Below are positions 1-14,700 of a stretch of 64,000 bases of DNA, piece after piece; positions within the stretch are counted from its first letter, which is position 1, and the number at the start of each line of letters is the position of its first letter. The position numbers and the translations under genes were made by a program. The notes beneath the pieces are model-generated. The model saw only the letters and a program-made list of their open reading frames with translations. It made no database searches and was not told where the DNA came from. Origin of the DNA: Lycocorax pyrrhopterus obiensis (Eukaryota; Chordata; Aves; Passeriformes; Paradisaeidae). The DNA is taken from contig JACSVZ010000016.1 in NCBI GenBank assembly GCA_014706295.1, positions 8,041,168 to 8,105,167 of the forward strand. The letters are read 5' to 3'.

Positions 1-3000
1 CCAGTCTGTCTCAAGAATGTGAATATATAATCTGTCAAGATACAAAAGATCATGTCCAAATTATTGGTTTTGATTAATTTCCTTCTGCAGCAAGAAATCT
101 ACAGCTTGTGTACATTGACCAAGTCCCACAGGTCGTTCAGATTTACAATTCTTTTTTCTTAAGTAATGTCTCATGTACCATCATGCACAAGTGATAAACG
201 ACGCTTGTCAAACACCCAATTGGCAATTCACTTTTTGACTTTAAGGGTCACACTGCAAGCACCTGGAGTAAAATTCTTCAGAAAACTCTGCCAGCCCTCT
301 ATTCCATTTCCAGTTACGTTGGTGTAATTCAGACAAGGAGAAATCTAAATCTGTTCTGAGCAGTATGAAATTGATACTACTGTGAAACACCCACGTGCAC
401 CAAGGTCCATCTAACAATCAGTGTGTGCTATTTCGGGGATCCATGGTGGGAAAAGTAATGGGGAGGGTGTCATCAGCTCTGAAGGTAATTTAAAAGTTAT
501 ATACATGCCGTAGATGAAGACTTGGCAACAGTATAATGCAGATATCTGTGCTGAATCTTTAAAAAAAGAAAAATGCCAGATCTAGCATAAGCTACATGTT
601 GGTGGAAGTTTGTCACTAACCTCATTATAAGGGCTTATACCTGCGAAGCTTGAACTTTCCTTGGTAAAGTACACTTAAATTGTGACCTTTTGGGGCATTT
701 TTCTTATAAAGGTCATCATTTTGTGACAACACTGCAAAATCGATTGGTTCGTCTGGTGCCTTAAAATGCATTACAACTGATATCACACGGACCAGGGCAG
801 AATATCTTTGTCAAATATTGTTAAAGCCCCACTGTTTTCTAGGGACCATAATTGATGAAGTGTGAAAGAACCAGTGCCCTCAATTCTGTCTGATTTCTCA
901 TTAATTTATTTCTTTGGCTGATTGGCAACTGCCCAGTTCAGCAGTGGTTGTGTTATCATGCAAAGTCAAAACCTAAGGGCTGACCTTGCCAAGAAAGGTT
1001 TGAATAAGGAGGTGGGAGAATGGGCAGAAAGGGCCTTTGTTCTACATCAAAATTAAATTAAACTAAAGCATTAATATCCCCTGAAAGTAAATTTTCTCTT
1101 CCTGCCGTTCTCATAGAAACCTTCAATATTTGTGAAACACAGCTTGGATCACAGGCCTTGCATGAGATGAGTAGTTTTCTAAATTGAAAACCAATTTTTT
1201 GTTTTTGTTTCTTCATTTTCTAATATTATTTCTAGCAGTAGTTCAACATGACAGATTGGGTAACTGAAAGGGAATTACAGATATTCTCACTCCTGAAAAG
1301 ATGTAAAACAAGAATTTCATGTAAAGAGTAACACTCATGGGAGCATAAATATCAGTTCTGTGAAGATGCACAGACAATATATTCAGGGAACTTGCTGTGT
1401 TACTAAGAAACCTCTTCATTAAAGGGACACATTTGTTTGGATTAGACTTTGCCAGTTGAACACAAAGTCTTCTTCCTGAGAAATCCCCTTCATTCCCTGA
1501 CATTTGTAAAGTGCTATAAAATGCTAATTGGTCTCATCAGCAAACAATTAACATTCTGTTCAGTTTTATTCTCAATGCAAAAATTATAATAGGAAATAGA
1601 ATGTCATACAGCAAAGGGATAGCTGAAGACTATGACAAGAGGAAAACTTATCTTCTTTTAGATGATCAGTTGTCCTTCTGCCCTGCCAGATATTCACAGC
1701 CTTAGCAGCCAAAAATAATAAATGCTTCTGACTAGTTGACTCTGGCCAGCAAAGTTTGCTGCTAAAGAAAAAAAATAATATTCTAATAAAATATATTCAT
1801 TTTTTTCTTTAACTTCTTTGTCCCTACCATTTCTTGCTAACCCACAGAGAGGCCTCAGCTGACCAGTTGGCTCCTTTGCTCAAAATTCTTCTTCCTCTTG
1901 TATTAATAAGTCAGGTCTATCCTTTCCTCTCTCCACCACCAAACCTTGGAAAGAGAAGACGGGCTGTTCTACTATGTTTTAGTACAAGATGCCTCTCATA
2001 GCTCTGCTGGGCTAAATACTGTGGAGTTCAAGCACAACATGGTATTTGAATTAAACTAACATGTAAAAACATTTCTGGATAAAAAATACTTTATTGCCAC
2101 CAATTTAAAACCATAAACATGCTTTGAATCCAATTCAATATATTTCTTATTTGTTCCTGATTCTCTCTTGTTATTATTATTAGAAGGCATAAATTCCCAG
2201 CAAGGCTTGTACTTGACAAGGCTCCATTATTTGCACATGACAAGGTTTATCAAAAACAGTTGGATTTTTATGAGGAGTCTTTTATGTTTCCTTCATAAAA
2301 TATAAATAAATGAAAAGGATTAGATGGAGGAAGCAGAGTATAATTCATCACCAATGTGAAGCAGAAGGAGCAGGCTGCAGATGGATGAACTGAAGAACAA
2401 CATGGTGACTGGAAATCGCTCTCTCAAATGTCGGGGAGCAAAGAGCATAATAAAGGAACATTGACTTTTCTTACCATTTCAAGCTGTCCTTAAATGTACA
2501 AAGTACAGAATCTCCCTAAGATGCAAACCCATGCACAAAACAGTAGCACACTTTTCTAGTTTTTGGCTGATATTTGTTTCATGGTTACAGAATAAATTCA
2601 AAGACCAGAAACTTAAAATTAAATTTGCTCTCTGCAGTTAAAGAACAAATAGGAGGAAAAAAACTTTTAAGGTGGCATTGCCTTACTTTGTTCACCATTA
2701 CCCTCATGTCAGTCAGAAAAAAATCCATTAAATTGCCTTGTATTCCCGTAAAAACTGGTGGTGGAGACAACGACCCACATTTTTTCCTAACCAAAGCTAA
2801 AAAGTCATCCTGCAATCCTACAGCAAGCCCACGGAATTACTTCTGCCTACCACATATGCTGTGCCACATGAAGAAACTCCAGGAATGAGGTTGTTCTCTC
2901 ACACAAGGTAATGGCATATGCAAATTCGGCACATGGTAATTGTGTTTATTTGGAAAGCACTTACAGAGGAAGCCACAAAAGTCTGATAAGTAAATGGTCA

Positions 3001-3394
3001 CAAGCATCAAATATTGAACGGCTCCAAAATCTATCTTTCCAAGCCCAGCCTCCTCTTTCCAGCACAACTGAATTTCCATTTCTCTTGAAACGCTACAATT
3101 TGGGTTTTCACTTTTGGTCCAACTCAGAATGCAAATATTTTTGCATATGGTAAAAATTCTAATGTTTAGTTTCAGTAAGGTAAATACAAAAGCCAACACA
3201 CACAAAATATTTCAATATAGCAGAAAGTCAAGATACCTTAATATCAAAAAAAGTGTAAAAGTATATTTATAACCAACTATTTAAGGAGTTTTCCTTACTA
3301 AGTTCATCAAAGTCAGTATGTTCTCATAGAACATTTCTCTTTTGGTGACACTGAAGTGAAAAACTTCTCAAAATGTTACAGTTTGAAGTGGGCA

Positions 3395-3442
3395 TTTCCA
3401 AAAACTTTCCTGAAATAATTTCCAAGAACTTTCCTGAAATAA
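3395..3442. repeat. 24-base tandem duplication, two copies
   Basis: Two adjacent 24-base units (3395-3418 and 3419-3442) built on TTTCCAARAACTTTCCTGAA differ at a single base. This is a simple local duplication, probably from replication slippage, and has no visible link to a gene. Confidence 0.9.
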
Positions 3443-3637
3443 AAGCTGATGGTCATCATAGTTACTTAGGGTGGAAAGCATGCAGTTCTTAGGTGCAAGT
3501 GCTATGCAAATGCCTTTGCAGATGAATTATGAAAATACTACCTTACATTAAACCATTGAGGGGTCCTCTGTATTTTTTCCAAAGCAAGCAGAAAGACCCT
3601 CCCCTAAGCTGATCTCTTATTACCCCATAAGCTTGCC

Positions 3638-3645
3638 TATAAAAG
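3638..3645 (+). promoter_or_regulatory. TATA-like box
   Basis: TATAAAAG sits in a GC-richer setting after a CCCC-containing stretch and before a pyrimidine-rich segment around 3675-3700. The arrangement would suit a core promoter or the U3/R boundary of a solo LTR. No LTR ends (TG...CA with a target duplication) could be defined. In AT-rich DNA such a box is expected by chance, so this is only a pointer. Confidence 0.12.
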
Positions 3646-4115
3646 CTTCTGATTTTTATCTATATGAGGTGTGTCTTTCTTCCCACACCTACACAGGACT
3701 CTGCCTGTCAGTACTGAATCTGTTTCCAGCAACAAAGGAGTCAAGGGAGAATGTCCTCAGAGACAAAGGGAATTATCCAGAATAAGTACGAAAGCTTAAG
3801 TTAAAATAATGGCTTACAGAATGACGGGTACAAGATGGAGAGAGACTGTCTCAAGGAGATAAATTTTGCTAAGAGTTTTTCCACAGTGAAAAGGCATATA
3901 TTACGTTTAAACAACCCTCATCCACTTGTGTGAGAGCTGCAGTAGAAATCCAATAGAGAAACATTTTCTGGCACTTTTACGTCACATCCTCAAAGCAGGA
4001 GTTAAACCACAAGTGTCAATGTGCAAACTAAAGAAAAATTTAAACATTTTTTTGCCACATTTTAGAATTAGTTCAGAAAGATTAATTATGTGTTTTCTTC
4101 TTTCCTTCATTTTAG

Positions 4116-4301
4116 TATTGTCATTTTAGAGCTGGATCCTACAAGTTTTGCACGTGTGATTTGCCGTAGGAGCAAAGCTGAGATTGCATTATGGTTGGCA
4201 GGATCTGTGCCTTACATTGCAAGTTCTTCATGCACTGTTCCACCAGTGCTAAAGAGGCAAATAATTAATGGGACATGGGAGAGATCCAGGTGCCACTTAA
4301 G
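4116..4301 (+). other. Candidate exon (186 bases)
   Basis: A pyrimidine-rich acceptor (TTTTCTTCTTTCCTTCATTTTAG) ends at 4115 and a consensus donor (CTTAAG|GTAAGC) follows 4301. The enclosed 186 bases are a multiple of three and open in one frame (codon phase starting with the last base of a split codon), with a stop just inside the donor. The translation resembles no protein I know. It may be a lncRNA exon or chance; no transcript evidence is available. Confidence 0.15.
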
Positions 4302-7300
4302 GTAAGCTCCTTCCCAGGAATTTCTTTTGATGCAGGCTATGTAGCATTGCATTGCATTGACTAACTAAATCTCTGCATTAATCAAGTCTATCTTTTATTC
4401 ATGGGTCTGAGCGTTTTCATTTGTTGGAAATTAATTGTGACCTCCTGGTACCTCTCCCCCTACCAGGCCATGTATTAAATGTGTTGTATATGCCCTGATT
4501 TAATCAAGTTGCACAAATCTGACTCAGACGATGATAGAATCTGACCAGATAGCCTTATTATTTGTTTTGGACTGTTGACTAAACCTTTGGCACACCCTGT
4601 ACTGGATTATAGCATGGATCAAAACAAGGGGGAAAAAACCGGTGCCATGAAATGCTATTTCAATATATGGGAGAGCACCTACATCTGATCTGCAGACATG
4701 CTGGTTGTAAACACATGGCAAACCCCAGCTCTAGGCAGTATGGGAAGGCTTTCCTATGTGCCATACACAAAGGCACCAGCATTACATTTGCTTTTGCTTC
4801 TCCTTCTGATCATGCAAAAAAACACAAGGCTGATACAGTTTAGCCCCTCTCACTTGTTTCTGGATGTAGAGCAACAATTTTCATGAAATCAAAATTAATG
4901 AACTCACTGGGTACTGGTATTTAAAGCAACATGCAATGAAGACATATTAGAGGTATTAACGGCTGCAATCTGGGATTCATTCCCATTCAAATGAAGCAAC
5001 TAATTAATTGAGAGGAGTCAGCAGACAGAGTTCAGCAAAAAATAATTGTTATTCTACAGGTGACTAGAGCTGTCCTTGTGATTCTCTGATAAAAGAGGGA
5101 CCTCAGTCACCAGCTCTAGTTGTAGCCTCTGCTGACATTCTGTATGTCAAGAAAGTGCCATATGTGATGTCTCTGGAACATCTGGGGTCCCTGGGGCCAG
5201 GAGTGAAATGCAGAAGTGACAGAGGAGAGCTGATTTATGCACTTACTCTCTCCCCCACATTAGACATTAACAGATTGTGCCCACTCCTCACGTTGTACCA
5301 GAGACAAATACCAACTGCTGAACCACCAAAAGCGTGAACAGGCGAGTAAAGTTAAACCAGAGCAAGCTCAAGGCTCCCCTGTGCTCTGCACTGAGATTTG
5401 TCACAGCAAGAAGTTGTTAGGTAAAAAGACAGGTGTTATAGCATGGCCAAAGCATGTCTGACACACAATGGAACAGAGAAAAGGTCAGGCAGAATTAAGT
5501 GGACAAAAGAGAAGCACAAAGAGACAAGTGGACAACTACCTCTGTCACAGGAAAAGACTAGAAGGGGTCAGTTCTGAGGAGCTGCAGTTAAACCAGCTGG
5601 GTTTTTTCTATTTGAACTCAGTTGAAGAGGTTTCCCAGAGCCAGCTCAGTACATTGCACAAGGTAAGCTACATTCCAGGACACAGAGGACAGGGACTGAT
5701 CCGGTTTGTGCAAGCTCTCCTTAGACATATGGACTCATTGCTTGGCAGGACCAACCAGATACACAGGAAGCAGGCTGCAGGTGCTACACACACACCATCA
5801 TCACCTCTTGCAGAAGGCATTCGCTATCTCTGAATATCACGGTTCACGTGCAACTGCTGGGCCACATCCCTTCTTGTGCCCATCCTGCCACGCTGGTAAG
5901 GTCACCGAACAACAAGCAGAACTTAGAGCAGCAAATCTGAAAGCTTCATAAAAATGATTGTCCTACAAGTTGAGCTCCTCGTGGCTCAGTCTGCCACAAG
6001 AGCACAGGAAGAATCTGGAACGATTCTTGTGCATTTCTTCTGAATCCTCACCACATCAGTGGCTTTATTACACACCAGGATGAGCCACCTCTGAGACTGC
6101 CTCTCTGTTTGTGGCTGTGATTTGTCACTGCTTTCATTCTTAATAACAGGTTCACAGACTGAATCAGGGAATACAGAAAAATATCTCACACCGTCTGTTT
6201 AGAAGGTATATTTCACACCCTAGGGCTGATTCAAGAGCTAGCGCAGAGGTGACAGCTTCAGTCTAGCTCTTAAGATCTTCCTCTATGGCTTTAATGGTAA
6301 CCAAAAGCAGCCTTTAGCTCCAAAATATTTCCTCAGTCTGAAATGCAGAGGTGATAGTTATATATTAGGGCTCAAATTCCTCCCCACTAATCATACCAGA
6401 TATCAGTTCATCCCTTGCATAGTCTGTTATTTAAAGGGGATTCCTTATCAGCTGGTGCATTGTCATGGGAAGGGTGGGAATCCTATACACTCTAAACCAA
6501 GTCCATTTGTATGGAATGAAAAGGAAATGCATATGAAAACATTATTATCATTATTATCATAATCAGCACCATCATTCTGCCTACATAAAATGACGTATTC
6601 CACTACTTAGAAATACCAAACCATCAAACCCAAAGAAATAAGTAAGAACAAGGAACTCATTAAAAAAAAAAAAATCCCTAAGGAGATTGATCAGAATATC
6701 ACTATTTTCTGTCCAAAAAACTTGCTTTTCCTCTCTAAGGATTGATTAACATTTTGCAAATTTTGTACAGAGCTGTATCTGGTCTGTGGACACATTTCCA
6801 TAACCTGAAAGTGTGTTTTCAAATAAATGAACTGTGTTTATTTTCATTAGCAGTCTGGTAAACTGGGATCATTTCCAGAATAACAAGGAAATATTTGATT
6901 TAGGACAGTGATTGTTCACCTTGGAAACACAACTGTGCACTAAAGACATCCAGTCATGGCAAAGTCATCTGTCCCAACAAGACAACTTGCTTTGCATATT
7001 GCTACTACTTTAAACGTGCCAAAGGCACTTCTGAGCAAGCCAACTACAGTCCAAGAAGCTCTGTTCTACTGAGAGCTACAGCAATGCTCAGCTTCAGATG
7101 AGGGCAGGTTTGATTTACTGATGCTCTGTCTACCAGACAGAAGCTGTACAGGAGATAACTAACATGCAAAGCTTTGTCAAATGTTTTTCTTTAAAGCAAG
7201 CTTCCAGGAGGGAAGAAAACAAAGAAAAAAAGCCCTATAATAATAGTGGTTAAATTAAAAATTCATTCAGGTAACGCTTTGCAAGCTATTGAACAGCTGT

Positions 7301-8738
7301 TCCACAGTGACTCAGAAACTGCCATTGCTATTTGCCCACTCCTAAAAACCCTCTTCTACACAGGCAAAGTCAAGGGAAAGTGCAATTGCTTCAAAGTATG
7401 TTCTAGTTTGTTGTGGAATTTGACAATGAAACACCATCACTAGAAGCTTGTTGAGCACAGTGCTGCTTTCATTGCCTCCTCTTTTTCTGAAACCTGAATC
7501 AAAACAACTCCAAAATAAGGTAACACCAATTTAACCGCAGCAGTATCGCTCTGCTGTACATTTGTACAAGTGTGTATGGGTTTGCTTGGAAAGCTGTGCT
7601 CCTATATCAAGCCCGGAGACTTGGCTCAAGAAGACACATAAATAAATGGCATGTGCCCCCCTCAAACCTTTGGCTGGAGGGAAACCATTGAGTGCTTTGA
7701 AGTCTCTTATAAAATGTAGAAAGCAGTACCTGATTCAAAGTGGGAATATGCAGATTAGAATTCCTCAGGTATTAAGCTCTCCTGGCTCACAAATTATTTG
7801 TGTTTGAATGCCGTCTAAAGGAAAGGAAAAGAAAAAGAGCTGTACCATAACACTTTTTCATGACACAATTTTGGAAACCATTCCAAATTCCTGGGATTTT
7901 CACCTAACAAGGAGTCTTTTTAGCACATGTTGGAAGCTGTTGTTTGATATCAGTAGATTTTATGCTAATTTTCTGCAGAGAACAAACTACATAGTCATAA
8001 TTTCTACAAGAATTTTAATTACATGTCAAATTATTTTGTGTTTCACCTAGGGCAGGTGTGAGGGTATTTTTTATCTTAATTTTGGTGCTGTTCTCAAATT
8101 CTGGTTGCCACCATTTAAGAAATGTTAATGATGCTAATGAACACTAAAGGTCAGACACTTAGCTTGTGTAAATTATTACAGCTCAGTTGATTTCTGCACT
8201 TCTGCTGATTTACAGTTACTGAAGACCTTAAGACCGTGGCATTGCAATTTATTAATCTTGGCTATAGATTTTATTCCATACATTCAGCTGTTTAGAAGTA
8301 CTTGCAGGGTCACGTGAAAATGCAGGGTGATGCAGTGAATGTCAGTAATTGTGAGCAAAAGCAACTTTTCACATTCATTTCCACTTGCATTCATGGCTAC
8401 ACAGTTTTGATCCCAGTCTTTTGGTGGGGGTGTTGGGTTATTTTCTATTTTTAATATGAACAGACACAAAAAGGTGAACCCCAGTTTAAACCCTTCAAGT
8501 CTGCAACCAAAGAATGAACAGGACATGACACATGGCTTCAACTAGCAAGCTCCAAACTCACTGGTTTTGATTTGCACACCCCTACACTTTGAGTATGAGA
8601 CCAATCTGTAATTTAAGTGTAAAATCATCATACAACAATCTCAGAACTGTGGCAATAGTTTAAAAAATAGAGTAGACAAACTCTTTGGAGAAATGTAAAT
8701 GCCATTGCATTTTAGCAAAACTCCTAAACGGTCAGTTC
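4302..8738. other. Unique AT-rich non-coding sequence
   Basis: No gene recognised. The largest open frame (5468-5833 plus, 121 codons) overlaps another plus-strand frame and matches no family known to me. A possible 41-base splice-flanked piece (5622-5662, donor ACAAG|GTAAGC) is too short to weigh. A short ATT-rich microsatellite (6541-6562) and an A13 run (6662-6674) are the only simple repeats. Confidence 0.55.
6541..6562. repeat. ATT/ATC-type short microsatellite
   Basis: Imperfect trinucleotide run (ATTATTATCATTATTATCAT). It is short and of ordinary type for AT-rich vertebrate DNA. Confidence 0.8.
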
Positions 8739-8778
8739 CATCCTGGTTCCTGGTTTCATCCTGGTTCCTGGTTTCATC
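8739..8778. repeat. 18-base tandem repeat, about 2.2 copies
   Basis: The unit CATCCTGGTTCCTGGTTT occurs at 8739-8756 and 8757-8774 without mismatch and begins a third time (CATC). Each unit itself contains a doubled TCCTGGT word. The duplication lies inside short spurious open frames on both strands and has no visible function. Confidence 0.9.
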
Positions 8779-11700
8779 GTGTGATTCATCTAAGGATGTG
8801 GGGTTCCCCTCATGCAGGACATCTGAGTCTGTGTCCCGTGTGTTGGGTCATGGTTCCAGCCCTCAGGTGAAAGCCCACTGCCCTGACCAGAGTGACCACG
8901 GCCTCTGTTCCCTGTGTCCACTGACCTCGCATGAAATGAGGGTTCTCCAGGGCAGGGCAGCCGAGCCTTTCCAGATGAGTCTGAGTTTTAATGGCAGGTC
9001 TCAGCCACCCCCATGACACAATCACCTATGAGAAAATTCTTCTGTATTTGCTCTTCAGCAGGAAGCGGAGGAGCAACACAGAGCTCTGCTAAGCAAAACA
9101 GTGAGTCATCTGAAAAAAGAAGTGGACACGTAAAGACTGTTGGCCAATAATTCTGCATGAGACCCAGACTTTCTTGGAATGATCATCTAAAAGCATAATA
9201 AGATAAACCAGTATACCCTAAAGAAGACTAGCTCTTCTGGGATTAAAAACAAATCAGAGATTTTACCATCAGAGTAAAATTTAAAACAATTCCCCTGAAA
9301 TATTCATAAGGATGGGACAAAATGGCAATGAGAACATCCCTTTTACATCATTATAGACTGAAAATTATAGTGAAATTTCTCTCTTACTCTCATCAAATAA
9401 TGAAAGATTTAAACCAGAAAAGAAAATAAGTTATTCAATGTGAGGAGCTGTAAAGTCACTGATTTGAGTCTGGCAGGAGAACGATTGGAATATAGATACC
9501 TGACAACTCAGACAAATTTTTTATTTGAGAGGTTAAGGAGGAATAGTGACTGTGTAAGCACACTCACAGATTTATTTCTGGAGAAATGAAACCAGAGTTT
9601 TGATGAAAATATTTGAACAAAAATTTTGGTCAAGAAATATACATTTTCTAATCAAAAAAAGACACCCACCCAACCCTAAAACCCTACATACTTCTACTGT
9701 TTTCATTATTCTTGAGAAATGCCCGACTAACCCTAGTTCTGAAACACCAGAACACACAAGTGCACCTCTATAGCACTTTTCTGGGGATTACTTTCTGGCA
9801 GCCTGGAAGCTCAGGTGTCAGTGCTTCTGAGTGAAGACACCTATTGCTGAAGGGCTAAGACTAGATAAAGAAATCAAGTCTTTGAGTCCTCTAGTTTGAA
9901 GTTTTTACTTGTGTGTCTGTCACAAGATCTTTCCTACCTTATAAAAAGTGGAGGAGAGCATCAAAGACTGTAGGATGAATCAGGCAGGGAAGAACCAGTC
10001 ACTGCTGCTGCACTTGGATAAGGACAGTGAGCCCATAAGACTTCTGCCCCCCTTCTTGCCTTAGCAGAACGTCATTGCAGTATTGGCTGATGTCAGAAAG
10101 GGCAGTTAAGGTAGAATTTACTTTCACAATAACAATTAGCTTTTCTGAAGAATATTCAAAGTTATATTTAATGTTTTAAGTCCCCAGATCAAAACTGGTG
10201 GAATCAATTATTTGTCTTGTCCTTTTTGTTGATTTCATTTTCTTTACCCCCAGCTTAGGAATATTAGCCTGCAGCAGGCTGTGGTGATATAAAACGTATT
10301 GGTTCCCCCAGTGCAAGGGTACTTTAAAAAAAAAAGCAATAACACCAAGAAGAATGTGCTCAGCAAAGAAACAATGACTTTGGGTGAATGTGTTGGTGTT
10401 TTTAAGTGGGGCCTGACACAACCTGGTGCTAAAGATACACACAGTATGTTGTGAGTGGGATTTCATAACACAGCTTCAAGATCAATGATGGCAACCACCC
10501 TTTTTTCTGAAGGCATCAGAAATCCTGGAGAAGAAAACATTTTTAACGTAAGCAAATGGGTTATGTAAAGGATCAGACAAAGCTCAGATGGATTCCTAAA
10601 ATACTTTTTTGAAGAGAATTATCAGTAGTAGCTTAGAACTATACCAAAATAGGATTAAAAGCTGAACAGTAATAAACTCCACTTTTAAAATTAGGTAATT
10701 TCAAGTAGACCTTGGTTAGAAAAGTGCAAAGGGCTTGAAAAACTTCTTTCACAACTTTTAGAATCTGGGAACATAATTTTGTGAGAGATGCCTTGTATCT
10801 CCCTCTGAGACAAGCCCTGACCTACCTGCTGGCTGCGTACTCTGGCGCCAACTCTGCACCTTGTAAACAAACTGTTGTACCTGACAGGTATTTGGACTTC
10901 TGTTACTATCCCTAACAAGGACCCATACGTGTCTGGAATATGCATTTTAAACCAGCTTCTTTCTCCCCTCCCCCAGGGAAGGCATCAAGCTGCATTTTAC
11001 ACTCTCTGCTCAGGGAAGCTGCAGGAATCCTTGAGCTGGAGACAATTTGACAATTTGTATGTATTACTGTTGTCAGAGCCATTTTTGACTCTTCTCTTCA
11101 GTTTTCTCGCCCTACAGGTGAGATAAAAGGCAGGCCTTTTTCCAGTGTCCCCCAAAGCTATGCACCACAAGAACTATGATGGCAGTTTATTTTACCTTAG
11201 CTACCTTTAGTCCTTAATCTGCATCATTGCAACCCAACAATGGAAATGCACGTTGTCCTCTGGAACCCATGACAGTCTGCTGGAGCTCTTCTTTTATTTC
11301 TGTCAGTTTTAGATGAATAACACATGTTAGTCAGACTTCCATGCCTCCCACTGTCATTCACACCTTGCCCTCCCAGAGCTCCTGCTGTGAGGCAACATGG
11401 CACAAGGAAATTCAGGTATACTCACATATCATGTTACCACAGTTCAATAGTGCAAAATTAAAACAAAAGGCTGTCATTTCAAACTAAACTAATTTAAACA
11501 AAAAGAGGTGGCAGCAGGATGTATAGATAACAACAGAGTGGAGCATAAGAAAATTTGAGCTGTGTCAGACTGTGGATGCTCAGTGGAAGGTAACAAGGAG
11601 AGAGCAGACACCAATTAATCCTTCTCCAACACACCTCCAGCCTATTGCAGTTGTTGAATATATTCCACCAGTAATAATCTCCTGAAATGAAATGCTGTTC

Positions 11701-14700
11701 TGCACTTAGAGAGACACCAGGAAAATAGAACAATAGCAGTTTGACCCTAATTATTTCAAGGAAACCCCAAGACTAGAGCTCTGCCACATGACACACTATA
11801 AAATATGCACAGGAGAAAACCAGGGAAGGAAGATGGGGAGTGGTTAACTCATTTGGACACAGCTAACACAACTGGGTAACTTTTGGGCCAATCCCACCTG
11901 TCAGCTCAGAACAAGGGCACACTGAAGATATGTGTGTCTATCCCCAGCATTGTACATCTGTCTTAAAACTGCACTCAATCCTGCCATTTCCTTTGCAGAC
12001 AAACCACTCCATATTCTCACCCTGAGGAAGAAACACCTGCTGTGCAGCCTCTGTATTTCTCCCTGTCTTCCTTCCCACCCATGCTCAGAGCCAGGAGGAG
12101 TCTCAGCTAACCCTACATGGTCATGCATGAAGCAACCTCTAGTCAAAGGTGGAATTCTATGATGGCAACAACAGGATGTTTTACTCTTCCTTATAGCCAG
12201 GACATTGTAGCCATAATTATTATACATTATCCTTTCCGATACAAATCACTACTCACCCATGTTGCCCGGGGGAAAAGTTTTGGATAGAGAATCTCCAACA
12301 TATCTGCCTGTACTTATTGCCATTACAAAGTTCACAGCGAGAGGAGGAGGCCAGAGCACCTCTGAGGGTTCTCAAGGCTGGTTGCACAAACGCTAATGAA
12401 ATCCCATTAATCACAGCCCCAGCCATCGCAGACTTGTCAGCACAGGAGGTTGCAGACTACCCACAGCAGGTAGAGAGGTTAGAAAAACATGTCACAAGAA
12501 GGTACACGTATGACCTTTCCTGAGTCTGCAGTGTTGGCCAAAATATTTTTGTGCTGTGGCTAAACCGGAGATGGGAGGAAAATGCCATGGGGAGAACATC
12601 TGCAAAACTTAAAATGGCACAGTCCGGGGAATTTCCACGGTTCCACTCTCCACCTTTCAAAGACCTGAATGGGAAGTATTTGTCCATCCACTTTGCCTCA
12701 GTACCCCTATAAACTGCACCTGCAAAGGAGCTTTGCTTTTTTAAGTATTTTGCATGCAAAATGTGGCAGAGACAGAACTATTTCTCTCCGCCAGCCTTCA
12801 AGCCCATGTAAAAAAGTCTTATAAGCAGGAGCTACAATACCATGATGGGCAACAGCTTTACTTATTTGTTGTACAGTCTTCTCTGCACCTCCTGTCACAG
12901 CTGTGGCAGACACACAGCAATCCTACACCTGCCCCAGGGGATCTGCCACCTGATAAGGTTTCACTGCTCACTCTGGGCTCAGGTTCACTCAGGTACACTG
13001 GTGTGTATTTGCCCACAGTCAGCAGATACTTCAGAACAGTCGAAACCAAAAGCACACTCCTGGCCTCTTGTTACTATTCTGGACACCTCATTATCATGAA
13101 GGAATTTAGTATCTCTGGAGCAGAACTGGTAAAGAAGGGAAGGCTTTACTGTTCTCCTGTGCCAGATAAAGTGTCCTGGAACCCGCTCACAGATGCAGAG
13201 TCGATCAGATAGAAGCTGCACCCCCGTCCCAGGTTTTCCCTGACAAACACAAGCAGATGTAGATGACTGATTGAAAGAGTAATTCAATACGAGGTCTCTT
13301 TCCTAGTGTTCCCATAACAATATTTGAGGGCCAGTTTAGAAGCCGTGGAGCACACAGTTGTGAAGTCACACAAAGGCTATTTTGGGAGCCTGAAAGAGGC
13401 TTGATTTGTCTGTATAAGTCAAAAGTAGCCATTTTATAGCACATATGAGTTTCTGTGTTTGTATCTCAATATTTGACAAGCTTGGCTTATTTTCTTTTTC
13501 TATCAGAATGGCCTGTGGTTTTCTTCCGTCCCCAAGCTGCCATATTCTGAAAACCTATAGAAAGAGTTATGCACATTTCCTCCTATGTACATTTACAGTG
13601 GGAAAAAAGTATAGTGAAATGTAAGATAGTGAGGACTATATATGTTTCTGTAAACCATGTTTCTAAGTCGTTTGGGGGACTTTGTTAACAAGAGACAGTG
13701 CTCAGTAATGTCTTTTATTTGTTTAAATTTATTGTGATACAACTTCTTTTGGTTCAAGAGGTCAAATTCACAGATTTTTTTTTGTACACACTTTCAAGTG
13801 ATCATTCAATAATGTTTTTAAAAAGAAAAAGAAAGGTTGTATTCAAAGAATGTGCACAAGTGAATTCAGTATTTCATATGGGATACAAAGAGAAAGACAG
13901 TAATTTGTAAACTGTGAGATAAAAAAAGATATCAAGGGAAGTGGGATTGCCTTATAAAACAAGCTTTGATTGTAAATAAAATGTCTGGGCAGGATGTTTA
14001 ACTGTAATAAATTGGCTGTTTGAGTCTTTGCTGACATATCTTTTTAGCTTTATTGACATTAGCTATATTTGTATGGAACTTTATTGTATGGGAAAGAGTT
14101 TCTTGTCTGGAATTTGAAAAACTAACTTACAGTACAAGCATCTTGAAAGCACAGAAGATGCTGTTGGAGAGAGACTGAGAAGGCAAGAAGAAAAGAGCTG
14201 AGTGTCTTGCATGCAAGAAAATCACAGAGAAGACAGGAGATGGAATGTGGATATATTTAATTGCATTTCAAGCAGGATCAGCATTTTGCTAGATTTCTTT
14301 TACTGGTCATTTGTAATGCAGTAAGAAAAGGGAGGAGGGAGAGTGAACCCTCTCCGTACTGAATTATTGTAATCTGAGTCACCAGTGAAACCAAAGGATT
14401 AGACTTCAACTTTAGTTAGGAACGACATTCCTCCCGTCCAGCCCTTGCGTTTACCACTAAATGAACAGCAGCTCTGCCCCCAAATTCCAGGAATATGGAA
14501 GCAGTTCATCAACCAGGGTCTGGAACAAGCCTAAATGTTACATAAAAGAATCAAATAACTTTCCAGTCTGTGCCATCCAGCTCTTTGAAGAAATTTGGTA
14601 TTTTCATATTCTTTTTCTTCTTGGCTATTCCTAGTTGAAATTTCCCCCTCCCCACATTGAATTCTTTAAGTTTCACCTAGCAAGGTTCAAGAACTTACCC

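Larger units (their letters stand above)
1..4115. other. Unique AT-rich non-coding sequence
   Basis: No gene, RNA or transposon could be recognised here. Open frames are all under about 125 codons, lie on both strands over the same bases, and show no domain or signal I know. The stretch holds a perfect-looking 24-base tandem duplication near 3.4 kb and a TATA-like box near 3.64 kb, listed separately. It could be intronic or intergenic; the sequence alone does not decide. Confidence 0.6.

Noticed and set aside
10843..10852. TGGCGCCAAC, like a lysine-tRNA primer binding site of an endogenous retrovirus
   Set aside because: Too short and imperfect; no LTR boundary precedes it and no gag- or pol-like frame follows.
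12754..13212. 152-codon plus frame
   Set aside because: Five other frames of 65-100 codons on both strands cover the same bases; no domain, signal or splice context supports it.
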